DNA of 64,000 nt from DASQHL01 sp963843685 (GCA_963843685.1 CAWJLO010000010.1:868001-932000), one strand, 5' to 3'; numbered from the stretch's first letter, positions 9,831-17,205 are shown. The notes: generated by a model from the sequence alone, not told the origin. Numbers and translations: made by a program.

Positions 9831-10958
9831 TCAGGCTGATCTTGCTTGCGCGGGCTGCGTGGCGCCACCACTCACGAACGGCCTCGGCACGACGACCACC
9901 GCCAGGCGCCGCCCGCGTACGTCGACGGCCAGCTCCGTGCCTTCGGCGCACAGCTCCGGCGGCAGGTACGCCATCGCGATGCTCACGCCGAGCGTCGGCG
10001 AGAAGCCGCCACTGGTGACCGCACCGACAGTTTCGTCGCCGTGGAGCACCGGATAGTGATCGCGAATGACGCCGCGATCCGTCGCCTTCAGATGCGCCAG
10101 CTTGCGCGTGACGCCGGCCGACTTGATGCGCTCGAGCGCCGCGCGGCCCGCGAAGTCTACGCCGTCACGGAGGCTGACGACCCAGCCGAGGCCCGCTTCG
10201 TACGGATTCGTCGTCTCGTCGATGTCGTTGCCCCAGAGCGGCAGCGCCGCCTCCAGCCGCAGGGTGTCGCGCGCGCCCAACCCGCACGGCTCGACGCCCT
10301 CGGCGAGGAGCTGGCGCCAGATCGCGCGTCCCGCCTCGGGCGACGTGACAATCTCGAACCCGTCTTCGCCCGTGTAGCCGGTGCGCGAGACGAAGAGCTT
10401 GTACTGCATGAACGGCAACTCGGTGCAGGCACGCTTCTCCAGCGCCGCCACTTCCGGCCCGATGATGCGCGACACGTGACCGCTCGCTGCCGGCCCCTGC
10501 ACGGCCAGCATCACCGTCTGCTCCTGGCGGTCGAGCAGTTCGACGTCCATGCCCGGCCGCAGACCCGATCGCACACGTTGGGTGTCGCGGTCGGCGTTGG
10601 ACGCGTTGCCGACGAACAGAAAGCGCGTCTGGTCGAGCCGGTACACGTAGGGATCGTCGATGATGCCACCGTCGTCGTTGCAGAGCAGCGTGTAGTGGCC
10701 GCGACCCTCGCGCACCTTCCCCACGTCGTAGGTGACGGCGCTCCGCAGCAGCGCCTGCGCATCGGCGCCGACGACGAACAGCCGGCCCATGTGCGAGACG
10801 TCGAACACGCCGGCGCGCTGACGTACCGCGTTGTGCTCATCGACGATGCCGCGGTACTGCACCGGCATCGCCCAACCGGCGAACGGCACCATGCGCGCGC
10901 CCTGGCGTTCGTGCAGGTCGGAGAGCGGCGTCTTGCGCAGGGTCGACGTGTCGGACAT
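9831..10958 (-). CDS. gcvT: Glycine cleavage system T protein (aminomethyltransferase)
   Basis: Transfers the methylene group from aminomethyl-lipoyl-GcvH to tetrahydrofolate and releases ammonia. I take the start at ATG 10958 (MSDTSTLRKTPL), giving 375 residues, because a -10 box lies just upstream and the extra residues of a longer start are not conserved in type. Family landmarks are present: VPFAGWAMPVQY, VFDVSHMGR, the SRTGYTGEDGFEI folate loop and the LRLEAALPLWGNDID stretch. It leads the gcv operon. I searched the upstream region for a glycine riboswitch and saw none. Confidence 0.95.
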   Translation of the reverse strand: MSDTSTLRKTPLSDLHERQGARMVPFAGWAMPVQYRGIVDEHNAVRQRAGVFDVSHMGRLFVVGADAQALLRSAVTYDVGKVREGRGHYTLLCNDDGGIIDDPYVYRLDQTRFLFVGNASNADRDTQRVRSGLRPGMDVELLDRQEQTVMLAVQGPAASGHVSRIIGPEVAALEKRACTELPFMQYKLFVSRTGYTGEDGFEIVTSPEAGRAIWRQLLAEGVEPCGLGARDTLRLEAALPLWGNDIDETTNPYEAGLGWVVSLRDGVDFAGRAALERIKSAGVTRKLAHLKATDRGVIRDHYPVLHGDETVGAVTSGGFSPTLGVSIAMAYLPPELCAEGTELAVDVRGRRLAVVVVPRPFVSGGATQPAQARSA

Positions 10959-10968
10959 GGATCGCCGT

Positions 10969-10974
10969 ATTGTA
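10969..10974 (-). promoter_or_regulatory. Probable -10 box of the gcv operon
   Basis: On the minus strand this reads TACAAT, ten bases before the gcvT ATG. With so little room, the mRNA leader would be very short or absent. No clear -35 is seen. Confidence 0.5.
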
Positions 10975-11117
10975 CCGGCAGCGTTCACGTGGAGTTAGGC
11001 GCTTATGATCAGTCGGCACACGTCGGCTCGATGCGGCCGGCCATGATCTTCATCCGGTTCGCCTTCCATCGCGGCCGCACCGCGACCGAGGGCCGCGCAG
11101 GGGCCCCGGGCGCGGCG

Positions 11118-11145
11118 ACGGCCGGGGCTCATGAACCCCGGCCGT
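11118..11145 (-). terminator. Terminator-like hairpin after the RNHCP gene
   Basis: A 10-bp perfect inverted repeat (ACGGCCGGGG / CCCCGGCCGT) with an eight-base loop, starting 26 bases after the RNHCP stop. It lacks a strong T-tract. Confidence 0.55.
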
Positions 11146-11170
11146 CCTTCGCACGCACGGCGTGAGCGCG

Positions 11171-11575
11171 TTACGCCGTCATCTCGTCCCACTCAGTGCC
11201 GGCTTCGGATGCCTCGCGACGCCCGCCGCGAGCCTCCATCGCCGGCAGCCGCAGCACCAGGACGAAGTCATCGTCCGCGGCGATGCGGTTGTAGCGCTCG
11301 AATCCGCACGACAGGCAGCGATGCACGATCACGTGCTCGCCGTTGCGGCGCCGGAACGCCCCGGCCGGCTGCATCGACCCGCCGCAGTCGCTGGCGCGGT
11401 CGCCCGGCCGGCGACCGTCGACGTGCCGCGAGTAGAGGCACGACGGGCAGTGATTGCGGTGACGGCCACCTGACGGCGGCGCCCCCACGAAGGTGCGGCA
11501 GTGGCGGCAGCGGAACTCATCGCTCCGGCCGCCTATGCGTCGCTGCCGCGATCGGTCCTTGTATGTGTTCGACAC
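11171..11575 (-). CDS. RNHCP-domain zinc-ribbon protein
   Basis: A 134-residue protein of the small RNHCP family, named for the RNHCP motif visible here (HRNHCPSCLYSRHVD). Function is unknown. Cysteine pairs at FRCRHC, HCPSC, a single cysteine in SDCGG and a final HRCLSCGF suggest two zinc ribbons. The GTG start at 11575 has AGGAG nine bases upstream. Upstream, on the same strand, is a 430-base leader with its own promoter, a tiny ORF and two terminators, so expression may be conditional. Zinc ribbons of this size often bind RNA or ribosomes, but nothing in the sequence proves it. Confidence 0.82.
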   Translation of the reverse strand: MSNTYKDRSRQRRIGGRSDEFRCRHCRTFVGAPPSGGRHRNHCPSCLYSRHVDGRRPGDRASDCGGSMQPAGAFRRRNGEHVIVHRCLSCGFERYNRIAADDDFVLVLRLPAMEARGGRREASEAGTEWDEMTA

Positions 11576-11719
11576 GGCGTTCGTCTCCTGACGCGCGCGG
11601 CGTTTCCGCGCGGCTCATTCGTCCTCACGAGACTGACAACCCGTGTCCGAGCAGTGGGTGATCGCATGTTGCTACTCCTTCTCAACGCCGGCGATCTCTC
11701 GCCGGTCCGAACAAACAGA

Positions 11720-11745
11720 AAGGCCACGGAGAGTTCCGTGGCCTT
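11720..11745 (-). terminator. Leader terminator 2 of the RNHCP transcript
   Basis: A perfect 10-bp stem (AAGGCCACGG / CCGTGGCCTT) with a six-base loop. On the minus strand it is followed by TTCTGTTTG, a U-rich run. It sits 145 bases before the RNHCP start codon. Its stem sequence shares GGCCAC/GTGGCC with leader terminator 1. Confidence 0.6.
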
Positions 11746-11824
11746 CGACGACGACCTGCGTGATAGACGGCGGCGGCGCGCGGATCGCGTCGTCGCACCG
11801 TGGCAACGTCACACCAGGGTCACG

Positions 11825-11857
11825 AAAAAGGCCACAGGCGCCGCCGCGTCCGTGGCC
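11825..11857 (-). terminator. Leader terminator 1 of the RNHCP transcript
   Basis: On the minus strand GGCCAC pairs with GTGGCC around a GC-rich loop that may fold further, followed directly by TTTTT. This is the most classical intrinsic terminator in the window. It lies 26 bases after the stop of the small leader ORF. Confidence 0.65.
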
Positions 11858-11882
11858 GATGTCCCTGGCTTGAAGTGAACGG

Positions 11883-11951
11883 TTAGCTGGGGAGCACGAC
11901 AGGAGACGCGGCGGCATGCGCCGACACCACGGCGAGAGGGGTGGTCAACAT
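11883..11951 (-). CDS. Possible 22-residue leader peptide
   Basis: A short ORF beginning MLTTPLAVVSAH and ending in VVLPS, with AGGGA five bases before its ATG. It lies between a strong minus-strand promoter (12008-12036) and two terminators ahead of the RNHCP gene. The remaining 476 bases between RNHCP and the VOC gene hold no other gene I can support. Position, ribosome binding site and terminators suggest a leader peptide whose translation could decide read-through. The peptide is rich in Ala, Val and Ser but has no run of one amino acid, so it does not look like a classical amino-acid attenuator. It could be chance. Confidence 0.35.
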   Translation of the reverse strand: MLTTPLAVVSAHAAASPVVLPS

Positions 11952-12007
11952 CGTGTCCCTGTCTTCCTAGAGCGCCCGGCCGGTCGTCCGCGCCCAGCGC
12001 CGCCGCA

Positions 12008-12036
12008 AGTATAGCCGCCCGGCATGGAGTTGTGAA
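12008..12036 (-). promoter_or_regulatory. Promoter for the RNHCP leader
   Basis: On the minus strand TTCACA, a 17-base spacer and TATACT form one of the best sigma-70-type promoters in the window. It lies just past the VOC gene stop and drives transcription through the RNHCP leader. Confidence 0.65.
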
Positions 12037-12051
12037 CCCCGCTGGCCGAGC

Positions 12052-12537
12052 TCAGGCGGCCGGCCCTCGCTTCGCCCCGAATCGCGCAACCTCGCGCGCC
12101 ATATCCAGCGGTTCGATGACGGCGCGGCGGTCGTACGCACCCCACTGCTCGCGCGGCACCAGCCACATCACCTCAAACTCGATGCCATCGGGATCCTGAC
12201 CGTACAGCGACTTCGTGGCGCCGTGGTCGCTCATGCCGGTTAGCGCACCCAGATTCGCCAGCGACGCCTGCGCCTCGGCGAGCTCCTCGATCGTCGCCAC
12301 CTCCCACGCCAGGTGGTAGAGCCCGACCGAGCCGTGGGCCGGCCGCGGCGCCCCCGCACCCACAGACATCAGCGCGAGGTCATGGTGGTTCGACGAGCCG
12401 TCCGCGCGCAGGAACGCCATCACGCCGCCTTCGCGGGCGATCTCCTTCATCCCGAACGCGGTGGTGTAGAACGCGACCGACCGTTCGAGGTCCGACACGT
12501 ACAGTACAGCGTGGTTCAGCCTGGTGATCTGTGGCAT
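12052..12537 (-). CDS. VOC-family protein (glyoxalase / extradiol dioxygenase-like)
   Basis: A 161-residue vicinal-oxygen-chelate protein. The paired beta-alpha-beta modules are visible, with likely metal ligands H9 (LNHAVLYV), the histidine in GLYHLAWEV and the glutamate in GIEFEVMW. The opening VSDLERSVAFYTTAFGMKE is typical of ring-cleavage dioxygenase-like members, and 161 residues is right for a single-subunit form. The C-terminal 30 residues after the metal glutamate are an extension. It precedes the RNHCP leader on the same strand and follows msrB, but no operon-level link is evident. Substrate unknown. Confidence 0.8.
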   Translation of the reverse strand: MPQITRLNHAVLYVSDLERSVAFYTTAFGMKEIAREGGVMAFLRADGSSNHHDLALMSVGAGAPRPAHGSVGLYHLAWEVATIEELAEAQASLANLGALTGMSDHGATKSLYGQDPDGIEFEVMWLVPREQWGAYDRRAVIEPLDMAREVARFGAKRGPAA

Positions 12538-12567
12538 CGGCAGTCCTCGAGACCGAGCGGAAGCCCG

Positions 12568-12940
12568 CTACTTCGCCGGCACGAACTTCATCGACAGCGA
12601 GTTGACGCAGTGCCGCGTGTTCTTCGCCGTCAGCCGTTCGCCGACGAACACGTGGCCCAGGTGGCCGCCACAGCGCGCACACTCGATCTCGACGCGCTGC
12701 CCGTCCGGGTCCGGCAGCCTCTTCACCGCACCCTCGATCTCGTCGTCGAACGCCGGCCAGCCGCAGTGCGCGTCGAATTTGTCGTCCGAGCGGTACAGCT
12801 CGGCGCCGCAGCGGCGGCACGTATACGTGCCCGGCTGGTAGAAGTCGTCGTACTCGCCGGTGAACGGCCGCTCCGTGCCTTTCCGTTCGATGACGTAGCC
12901 GCTCTTCGGCGGTCAGCTCGTTGAACTTCGTCTCGGTCAT
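12568..12940 (-). pseudogene. msrB: Peptide-methionine (R)-S-oxide reductase, one-base frameshift
   Basis: Repairs the R epimer of methionine sulfoxide in proteins. The ATG at 12940 has AGGAAG upstream and encodes MTETKFNELTAEE. After that the frame breaks, and the rest (ERKGTERPFTGEY and onward) lies in another frame down to a TAG at 12568. One extra base near 12899-12901 explains the break. Everything beyond it is canonical: zinc CxxC pairs in TCRRCG and CARCGGH, and the catalytic cysteine in RHCVNSLSM. So this is either a very recent inactivation or an assembly error. msrA is also in this window, at 35.0 kb. Confidence 0.85.
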
Positions 12941-12997
12941 ATCCGCTTCCTCGCTCGGTGCGCTTTCGCGTCGCGTGATGCGTTCGGCTACACCAGA

Positions 12998-13003
12998 TAC
13001 ACT
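12998..13003 (+). promoter_or_regulatory. Probable -10 box for tRNA-Leu
   Basis: TACACT lies 12 bases before the first base of the tRNA, the correct distance for a tRNA promoter. The -35 region is weak. Confidence 0.45.
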
Positions 13004-13015
13004 ACCTCGCGATAG

Positions 13016-13103
13016 GCCGAAGTGGCGGAATGGCAGACGCGACGGTCTCAAAAACCGTTGGGCCGCAAGGCTCATGTGGGTTCGACTCCCACCTTCGGCA
13101 CCA
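13016..13103 (+). tRNA. tRNA-Leu (anticodon CAA)
   Basis: A complete class II tRNA. The acceptor stem GCCGAAG pairs with CTTCGGC, the discriminator base is A and CCA is encoded. The anticodon stem ACGGT/ACCGT encloses loop CTCAAAA, giving anticodon CAA. The long variable arm (GGGCCGCAAGGCTC) is typical of leucine tRNAs, and the T arm GTGGG-TTCGACT-CCCAC is perfect. Its 3' half is the left end of a 60-bp repeat that recurs at 16930, so it is the integration target of the adjacent island. Confidence 0.97.
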
Positions 13104-13112
13104 ATTTCGAAC
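13053..13112 (+). repeat. Left attachment-site repeat (inside tRNA-Leu)
   Basis: Sixty bases, from the anticodon loop through the encoded CCA and nine bases beyond, are repeated perfectly at 16930-16989 in the same orientation. Six further bases to the left match with one mismatch. This is the classical form of an att site at a tRNA 3' half. Confidence 0.9.
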
Positions 13113-13160
13113 CTGAATCGGGTCGGTTTCGGTCGCTGTGCGCGGTCGGAACACTCGGTT

Positions 13161-13182
13161 TGACAGCAACGGTGACAGCAAC
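13161..13182 (+). repeat. Tandem TGACAGCAAC pair near the left island end
   Basis: TGACAGCAAC occurs twice with a 12-base period, 49 bases inside the left att repeat. It could be an integrase arm site or chance. Confidence 0.35.
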
Positions 13183-13244
13183 ACACACGGACAAGCGCGG
13201 ACGAATTCAAACGAACGCGGGAGAACGGCGATGTTGAGGTGAGC

Positions 13245-13991
13245 ATGGAGTGGCGCGATGCACCGGTTGTCTCCAAGGGCGTTTGGGAGCGGCCGTTCTT
13301 CGCGACGCGCCCGGCCGAGAAGATCCCGGGGATTCTCTGGATGCCGGCGGAACCTACGCAACCGGTGCCGCTGGTGCTCATCGGCCACGGCGGGAAGAGC
13401 GAGAAGCGCAACCCGGCCAGCCTTGCGATCGCCCGTCGCTTCGTCAGACGGCACGGCATCGCCGTCTGCGCCATCGACGCGATCGATCACGGCGAGCGCG
13501 GTCCGATCATCGACACCGGCGACGGGCCGCCCCAAGCCGAGTATCTCGAACTCTGGAAGCGACCGGACACGTTCGACCGTATGAACGCTGACTGGCACGC
13601 GACGCTTGATGAGTTGCTGGCGTCGGACCGGTTTGATCCCGCGCGGGTCGGCTACTGGGGACTCTCCATGGGTACGGTGCTGGGGCTGCCATTCGTCGCC
13701 TCGGAGCCGCGCATCAGCGCCGCGGTGCTCGGTGCTTGCGGGTTCACCGGGCCCAGCGCGGTTCGCGCGCGCTTCGTCGAACGGCACCGCGCCGACGCTC
13801 CGAGGGTGAAGTGTCCGGTGCTGTTCATGGTGCAGTGGGACGATGAGATCTTCGATCGAGACGGCGCGCTTGAGCTCTTCGACACGATCGGGTCACCGGA
13901 CAAGCGAATGCACGCCCACCCAGGCAAGCATGGCGCGTTCCGGCAGGAAGCGGCCGATGCGACACGCGAGTTCCTCGCCGCGCGACTGTAG
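13245..13991 (+). CDS. Alpha/beta hydrolase (dienelactone hydrolase-like)
   Basis: A 248-residue esterase-type hydrolase. The nucleophile is S141 in GYWGLSMGTV, followed by an acid in QWDDEIFD (about residue 199) and the histidine in HPGKHGAF (about residue 226), in the correct order for the catalytic triad. The oxyanion-strand motif LVLIGHGG is at residue 44. I choose ATG 13245, which has GAGGTG directly upstream; GTG 13239 would overlap that site. It is the first gene inside the island and stands opposite the CoA-transferase. A shared role in acyl-CoA or ester catabolism is possible but inferred only from proximity. Confidence 0.8.
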   Translation: MEWRDAPVVSKGVWERPFFATRPAEKIPGILWMPAEPTQPVPLVLIGHGGKSEKRNPASLAIARRFVRRHGIAVCAIDAIDHGERGPIIDTGDGPPQAEYLELWKRPDTFDRMNADWHATLDELLASDRFDPARVGYWGLSMGTVLGLPFVASEPRISAAVLGACGFTGPSAVRARFVERHRADAPRVKCPVLFMVQWDDEIFDRDGALELFDTIGSPDKRMHAHPGKHGAFRQEAADATREFLAARL

Positions 13992-14017
13992 CCCGACCGG
14001 CGATACACCTATCCGCT

Positions 14018-14227
14018 GACGATTGCCTCCATCGCCGCTATGGCAAGAACGTCATCCTCGCGTCGCGCGTCGCGGGCAAAGCTACCGGAGGTGAGATCCT
14101 CGTCTCGTCGCTCGTGCGCGCGCTCGTTGAGAGCAGCGTCGAGCCGGGTACGTTCGCCGAAGGGCGTGAGGTGGAGCTTAAGGGCTTATCTGGAAGTCAC
14201 ACCGTGTATGCGGTGGAATCCGTATAG
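14018..14227 (+). pseudogene. Remnant of a class III adenylate/guanylate cyclase (C-terminal end)
   Basis: No start codon opens this frame, yet it encodes the recognisable end of a class III cyclase catalytic domain: RRYGKNVILASRVAGKA, then GGEILVSSLVRALVE, then REVELKGLSG and HTVYAVESV before a TAG. These match the GxxVNxAARI and ELKGLSGxxxVYxV elements of the family. Everything before roughly the last 65 residues is missing, including the metal-binding aspartates, so it cannot be active. It lies between the two intact island genes and marks an earlier gene deleted during island rearrangement. Confidence 0.75.
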
Positions 14228-14267
14228 ACGTCTTGGCGCACCCAGAACGCCGGACTCGCCCGGAGCG

Positions 14268-16703
14268 TTACTCCAAGACACCGCTCACGACGAGGTCCAA
14301 CACCTCGTCGTCCGAATAGCCGAGGACATCGCGCAGTACCCCGTCGTTGTGCTGACCGAAGACCGGTCCCGCTCCGGTGACACGAGCAGGTGTGTCTGAA
14401 AAGATCATCCGCGAGTTCTCGATCGTGACGGATCCGAATTCGGGATGATCAACCTCGACGAAGTGCTGGCGCGCTGCGAGCTGCGGATCCGCCAGAGCGT
14501 CGACGCCGCTGCTTGCGCGATGCGCTGGGACGTGCGCGGCCTGCAGCACGTCTTCGATCTCGTCCACCGTGCGCGTGGATGTCCATGCGCCGATGGCGGC
14601 ATCGAGTGCTTCCCGGTTCGCGATGCGTGCATCAAGCGTCGCGAAGCGCGGGTCGGCCAGCCCAGACTCTTCGCCGGTCCCCTTGCAGAGTGCGGACCAC
14701 TGCTCGTCATTCATGGCGACAATCGCGATCCAACGATCGTCGCCCGCTGCTGGGTACACGCCATGTGGTGAGTATCGCGGCGACGCATTCCCCGAGCGCT
14801 CCCACACTTGGCCGTTGGCCGTGTAATCCAGAAGCGCGGTCGCCAAGAACTGCGCCGATGCTTCGCCCTGTGAGAAATCGATGTACTGCCCCTCCCCTGT
14901 GCGGCGCCGGTGGTCGAGCGCGGCGAGAATAGCGGCGACTGTGAACTTCGGGGCGATGTAGTCCGTGTAGGCGCCGAGCGGCCCGGCGGGCGGCCGGTCG
15001 GGCCAGCCTGCGAGATATCCGAATCCCGCCAGCTGCGCGCCCATTGTGCCGAAACCTGCGAGCTTGGCGTGCGGACCATCTTGCCCGTTAAGGCATGAGC
15101 TGATCATGATGAGGCCCGGATTCGTCTTGGAGAGTTCGTCATAGCCCAAGCCCATCCTCTTCGCGGCACCGGGCGCAAAGCTCTCGGTTACGACGTCGGC
15201 CCAATTCGCCAACCGAAGCGCCACCTCGCGGCCTTGTGGAGTCGCCAGGTTGAGTTGGAATCCCAGCTTGCCGGCGTTGACCGTCGCATAAATGCCGGAC
15301 CGTTCTGAGCCGGGAGTGCTGTCCTTGAACGGCCCGATCGTGCGGGCCGTGTCGACGCGGGTTGCACTCTCGACGTGCACGACCGTCGCGCCGTAGTCTG
15401 CCAGGTAGCGCGTGCCCCACGGTCCTGCCAGCACCCACATGAAGTCCGCGACCTTTATGCCGGCGAGCGGCAATTCACGTTTGCCGCCGCCGGCAGCTGT
15501 GGCGCCTGTCCGAGCTGGAGTCGGCGTGACTTCATCGTTGTGCTCGCCGAGCAGGGGCGGCCGTCTTCGATACTTGATGGGCGTACCGGAAAGGCCTGCG
15601 AATGGCCCTGGATATGCGAAGGTCTCGCGGAGCTCAGGATGCTCGATGCCTATCCAGAAGTTACGGGCTGCGAGTTGCTTCGAACTCACCACATCGGCCG
15701 TGCTGTTCACAGGGACAATCAGCAAGCTCCTTCGCAACGCCATGTCGAAAAGTTCCGCGCGAGTATGCCGCTTTGTGAACTCCTCGATAGCGGCGGCGCA
15801 CCGCATCAACTCACTCGGCGGCTCTTGTCTGGACACAAGAAGTGTTGTGTAGTTGAACCAATCCTTGTCGCGTGTCGCTTCGTCGATGATGCCTTCGTCG
15901 TGCATCACTTCCATCAGCCTGCGCGTGAATGGTCCAATCGCCGAACCGAAGAGAAACGTCACGGAAACGAACCCATCCGAGGCGGGGTAGATGAAGCGGA
16001 GCGGGATGCCGCCGAAATTCACACCCCCCGCGAGGCGCACGGTATCAGCGGCGCCCCACGCTGCGGAAAGCACCGTCCCCTGCGTTGCCATCATGGCTGC
16101 TGTCTGCACAGACACATCGACGTGCTGGCCAAGTCCGTCACGCTCGCGGCCGGTGTGCGCTATCAGCGCTCCAACGGCCGCTTCGGCGCCGGCATGGAGA
16201 TACGCCTGCGGCACAGCAACGGCGACCGGCGCGCGATCGCGATCGCCGTTCAGGAGGAGCGCGCCGGACGCCGCCATACAAGTGAGGTCGCTTGCCGCCC
16301 AGCTGGCTTTCGGCCCGATCTGTCCGAACGGGGTGATCGAAACCATGACGAGCCGCGGATTGAGCTTGGACAGAGCTTCATAACCGAGCCCGAGGCCGTC
16401 CAGATAACCCGGCGGCTTTGATTCGATCACGAAATCGGTCGTGGTTGCGAGCTCCAGGTAGCGCTGGCGATCGGCTTCCGCTTCAAGATCGAGCGTGATC
16501 CCACGCTTGTTGCGGTTGACAGCCCACCAGCTCAGGCACTTGTTGGCGTCCACTTCGCCACGATAGAACGGGCCTTTCGTGCGTGTGTGCGCGCCACCCG
16601 GCGGTTCGACAACGATGACGTCGGCGCCGAGGTCGCCGAGTATTTGGCCGCAGAGGAGGGCCCCTTCGTCCGTAAGATCCAGCACGCGGTATCGCGAGAG
16701 CAT
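14268..16703 (-). CDS. Family III CoA-transferase with two CaiB/BaiF domains
   Basis: An 811-residue fusion of two CaiB/BaiF-type domains, which transfer CoA between carboxylic acids (carnitine, bile acids, formate/oxalate and others). Domain 1 is about residues 1-385 and domain 2 about 400-811; each opens with the LADYGA/ILGDLGADVIVVE Rossmann-like element. D139 (AASDLTCM) in domain 1 lies where the catalytic aspartate is expected. The matching stretch of domain 2 (AGFGTMGAQLAGF) has no aspartate, so only one active site is likely. The ATG at 16703 has GGGAGGAG upstream. It is the largest gene of the tRNA-Leu island. Substrate unknown. Confidence 0.88.
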   Translation of the reverse strand: MLSRYRVLDLTDEGALLCGQILGDLGADVIVVEPPGGAHTRTKGPFYRGEVDANKCLSWWAVNRNKRGITLDLEAEADRQRYLELATTTDFVIESKPPGYLDGLGLGYEALSKLNPRLVMVSITPFGQIGPKASWAASDLTCMAASGALLLNGDRDRAPVAVAVPQAYLHAGAEAAVGALIAHTGRERDGLGQHVDVSVQTAAMMATQGTVLSAAWGAADTVRLAGGVNFGGIPLRFIYPASDGFVSVTFLFGSAIGPFTRRLMEVMHDEGIIDEATRDKDWFNYTTLLVSRQEPPSELMRCAAAIEEFTKRHTRAELFDMALRRSLLIVPVNSTADVVSSKQLAARNFWIGIEHPELRETFAYPGPFAGLSGTPIKYRRRPPLLGEHNDEVTPTPARTGATAAGGGKRELPLAGIKVADFMWVLAGPWGTRYLADYGATVVHVESATRVDTARTIGPFKDSTPGSERSGIYATVNAGKLGFQLNLATPQGREVALRLANWADVVTESFAPGAAKRMGLGYDELSKTNPGLIMISSCLNGQDGPHAKLAGFGTMGAQLAGFGYLAGWPDRPPAGPLGAYTDYIAPKFTVAAILAALDHRRRTGEGQYIDFSQGEASAQFLATALLDYTANGQVWERSGNASPRYSPHGVYPAAGDDRWIAIVAMNDEQWSALCKGTGEESGLADPRFATLDARIANREALDAAIGAWTSTRTVDEIEDVLQAAHVPAHRASSGVDALADPQLAARQHFVEVDHPEFGSVTIENSRMIFSDTPARVTGAGPVFGQHNDGVLRDVLGYSDDEVLDLVVSGVLE

Positions 16704-16803
16704 AGGGTCTCCTCCCTGGCAGAATGTTGCGGGATCTTACCTGCGACGAACGTCGCCCGGAAGGCTCCGAGTTCTTGCCGTTTCTTGCTAACCGTTTGCT
16801 AAC

Positions 16804-16903
16804 GGACTGAGCGTGAATGGCTGGTACTTGTTGGGACTTACCGGAACCGTGTGCCGAGGACTTCAGCTACCGAGCGTGACTGAGCTGGACTGAACGTGAC
16901 GGG
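16804..16903 (+). repeat. Imperfect direct repeats near the right island end
   Basis: GGACTGAGCGTGAATGG at 16804 and GGACTGAACGTGACGGG at 16887 share 14 of 17 bases, with a partial copy (ACCGAGCGTGACTGA) at 16869. They lie just inside the right att repeat. The 226 bases between the CoA-transferase start and the att repeat contain no gene. Confidence 0.4.
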
Positions 16904-16929
16904 TTGGAACGACAGCGCGCACACTCAAC

Positions 16930-16989
16930 AACCGTTGGGCCGCAAGGCTCATGTGGGTTCGACTCCCACCTTCGGCACCAATTTCGAAC
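16930..16989 (+). repeat. Right attachment-site repeat (tRNA-Leu 3' half duplicate)
   Basis: A perfect 60-bp copy of tRNA-Leu from its anticodon loop to nine bases past CCA. The bases to its left do not form the acceptor, D or anticodon 5' strands, so it is not a second tRNA gene but the distal att site. Confidence 0.9.
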
Positions 16990-17055
16990 TGTCTTCGGCC
17001 GTCACGCCGCGCACGCGTTCGTGCGCGGCTTCACGTGTCCGATATCCGTATCTGG

Positions 17056-17061
17056 TATCCT
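17056..17061 (+). promoter_or_regulatory. Possible -10 box for the c-di-AMP riboswitch transcript
   Basis: TATCCT lies about 13 bases before the riboswitch core, outside the island. No good -35 is visible. Confidence 0.35.
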
Positions 17062-17073
17062 GTTCGTGGTTCC

Positions 17074-17192
17074 AATGGCCGAACCCATCACGGGACGGGG
17101 GACCCAATTCAGTGGGGTGCATCTCGCAACGAGAGCGGCAGCTTCTCAGCCGTAACCCGTCAGCTAACCCCGTAGGCCACTGAGGAGAGGCG
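17074..17192 (+). ncRNA. Cyclic di-AMP riboswitch (ydaO-yuaA type)
   Basis: The conserved core of the ydaO-yuaA aptamer is directly recognisable. In order there are TGGCCGAACCC (the 5' side of P1 and the GCCGAAxCC element), GGGGGACCC at 17097, GTGGGGTGCATCTCG with its hairpin, then AACCCGTCAGCTAACCCCG at 17154, and the closing GGCCA with the GAGGAGAGG tail. P1 is TGGCC pairing with GGCCA. These aptamers bind c-di-AMP and usually turn off genes for cell-wall remodelling, osmolyte or potassium handling. It is followed by a strong hairpin at 17206 and then by an SRPBCC gene at 17288, an unusual client. Confidence 0.9.
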
Positions 17193-17205
17193 CTGTGAAT
17201 CTCGG

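Larger units (their letters stand above)
13053..16989. mobile_element. 3.9-kb genomic island integrated in tRNA-Leu
   Basis: The segment between two perfect 60-bp direct repeats has a period of 3,877 bp. It carries an alpha/beta hydrolase, a fragment of an adenylate cyclase and a large double-domain CoA-transferase, unrelated in function to the flanking genes. The tRNA is intact because the element restored its 3' half. No integrase, excisionase or transposase is visible, so the element is either a deletion derivative or was mobilised in trans. Short direct repeats occur near both ends (13161-13182 and 16804-16903). The repeat structure is seen directly; the history is inferred. Confidence 0.8.

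Noticed and set aside
10959..11117. A glycine riboswitch before gcvT
   Set aside because: I looked for the paired aptamer cores on the minus strand and found none; the leader appears to be only about ten bases.
11643..11873. A coding gene on the plus strand in the RNHCP leader region
   Set aside because: The frame has no ribosome-binding site, overlaps two hairpins and resembles no protein.
13104..16929. An integrase gene inside the island
   Set aside because: No frame shows the Arg-His-Arg-Tyr pattern of tyrosine recombinases or a serine recombinase catalytic domain.
16930..16980. A second tRNA-Leu gene
   Set aside because: Only the 3' half matches. The preceding bases cannot form the acceptor, D or anticodon 5' strands, so it is an att duplicate.
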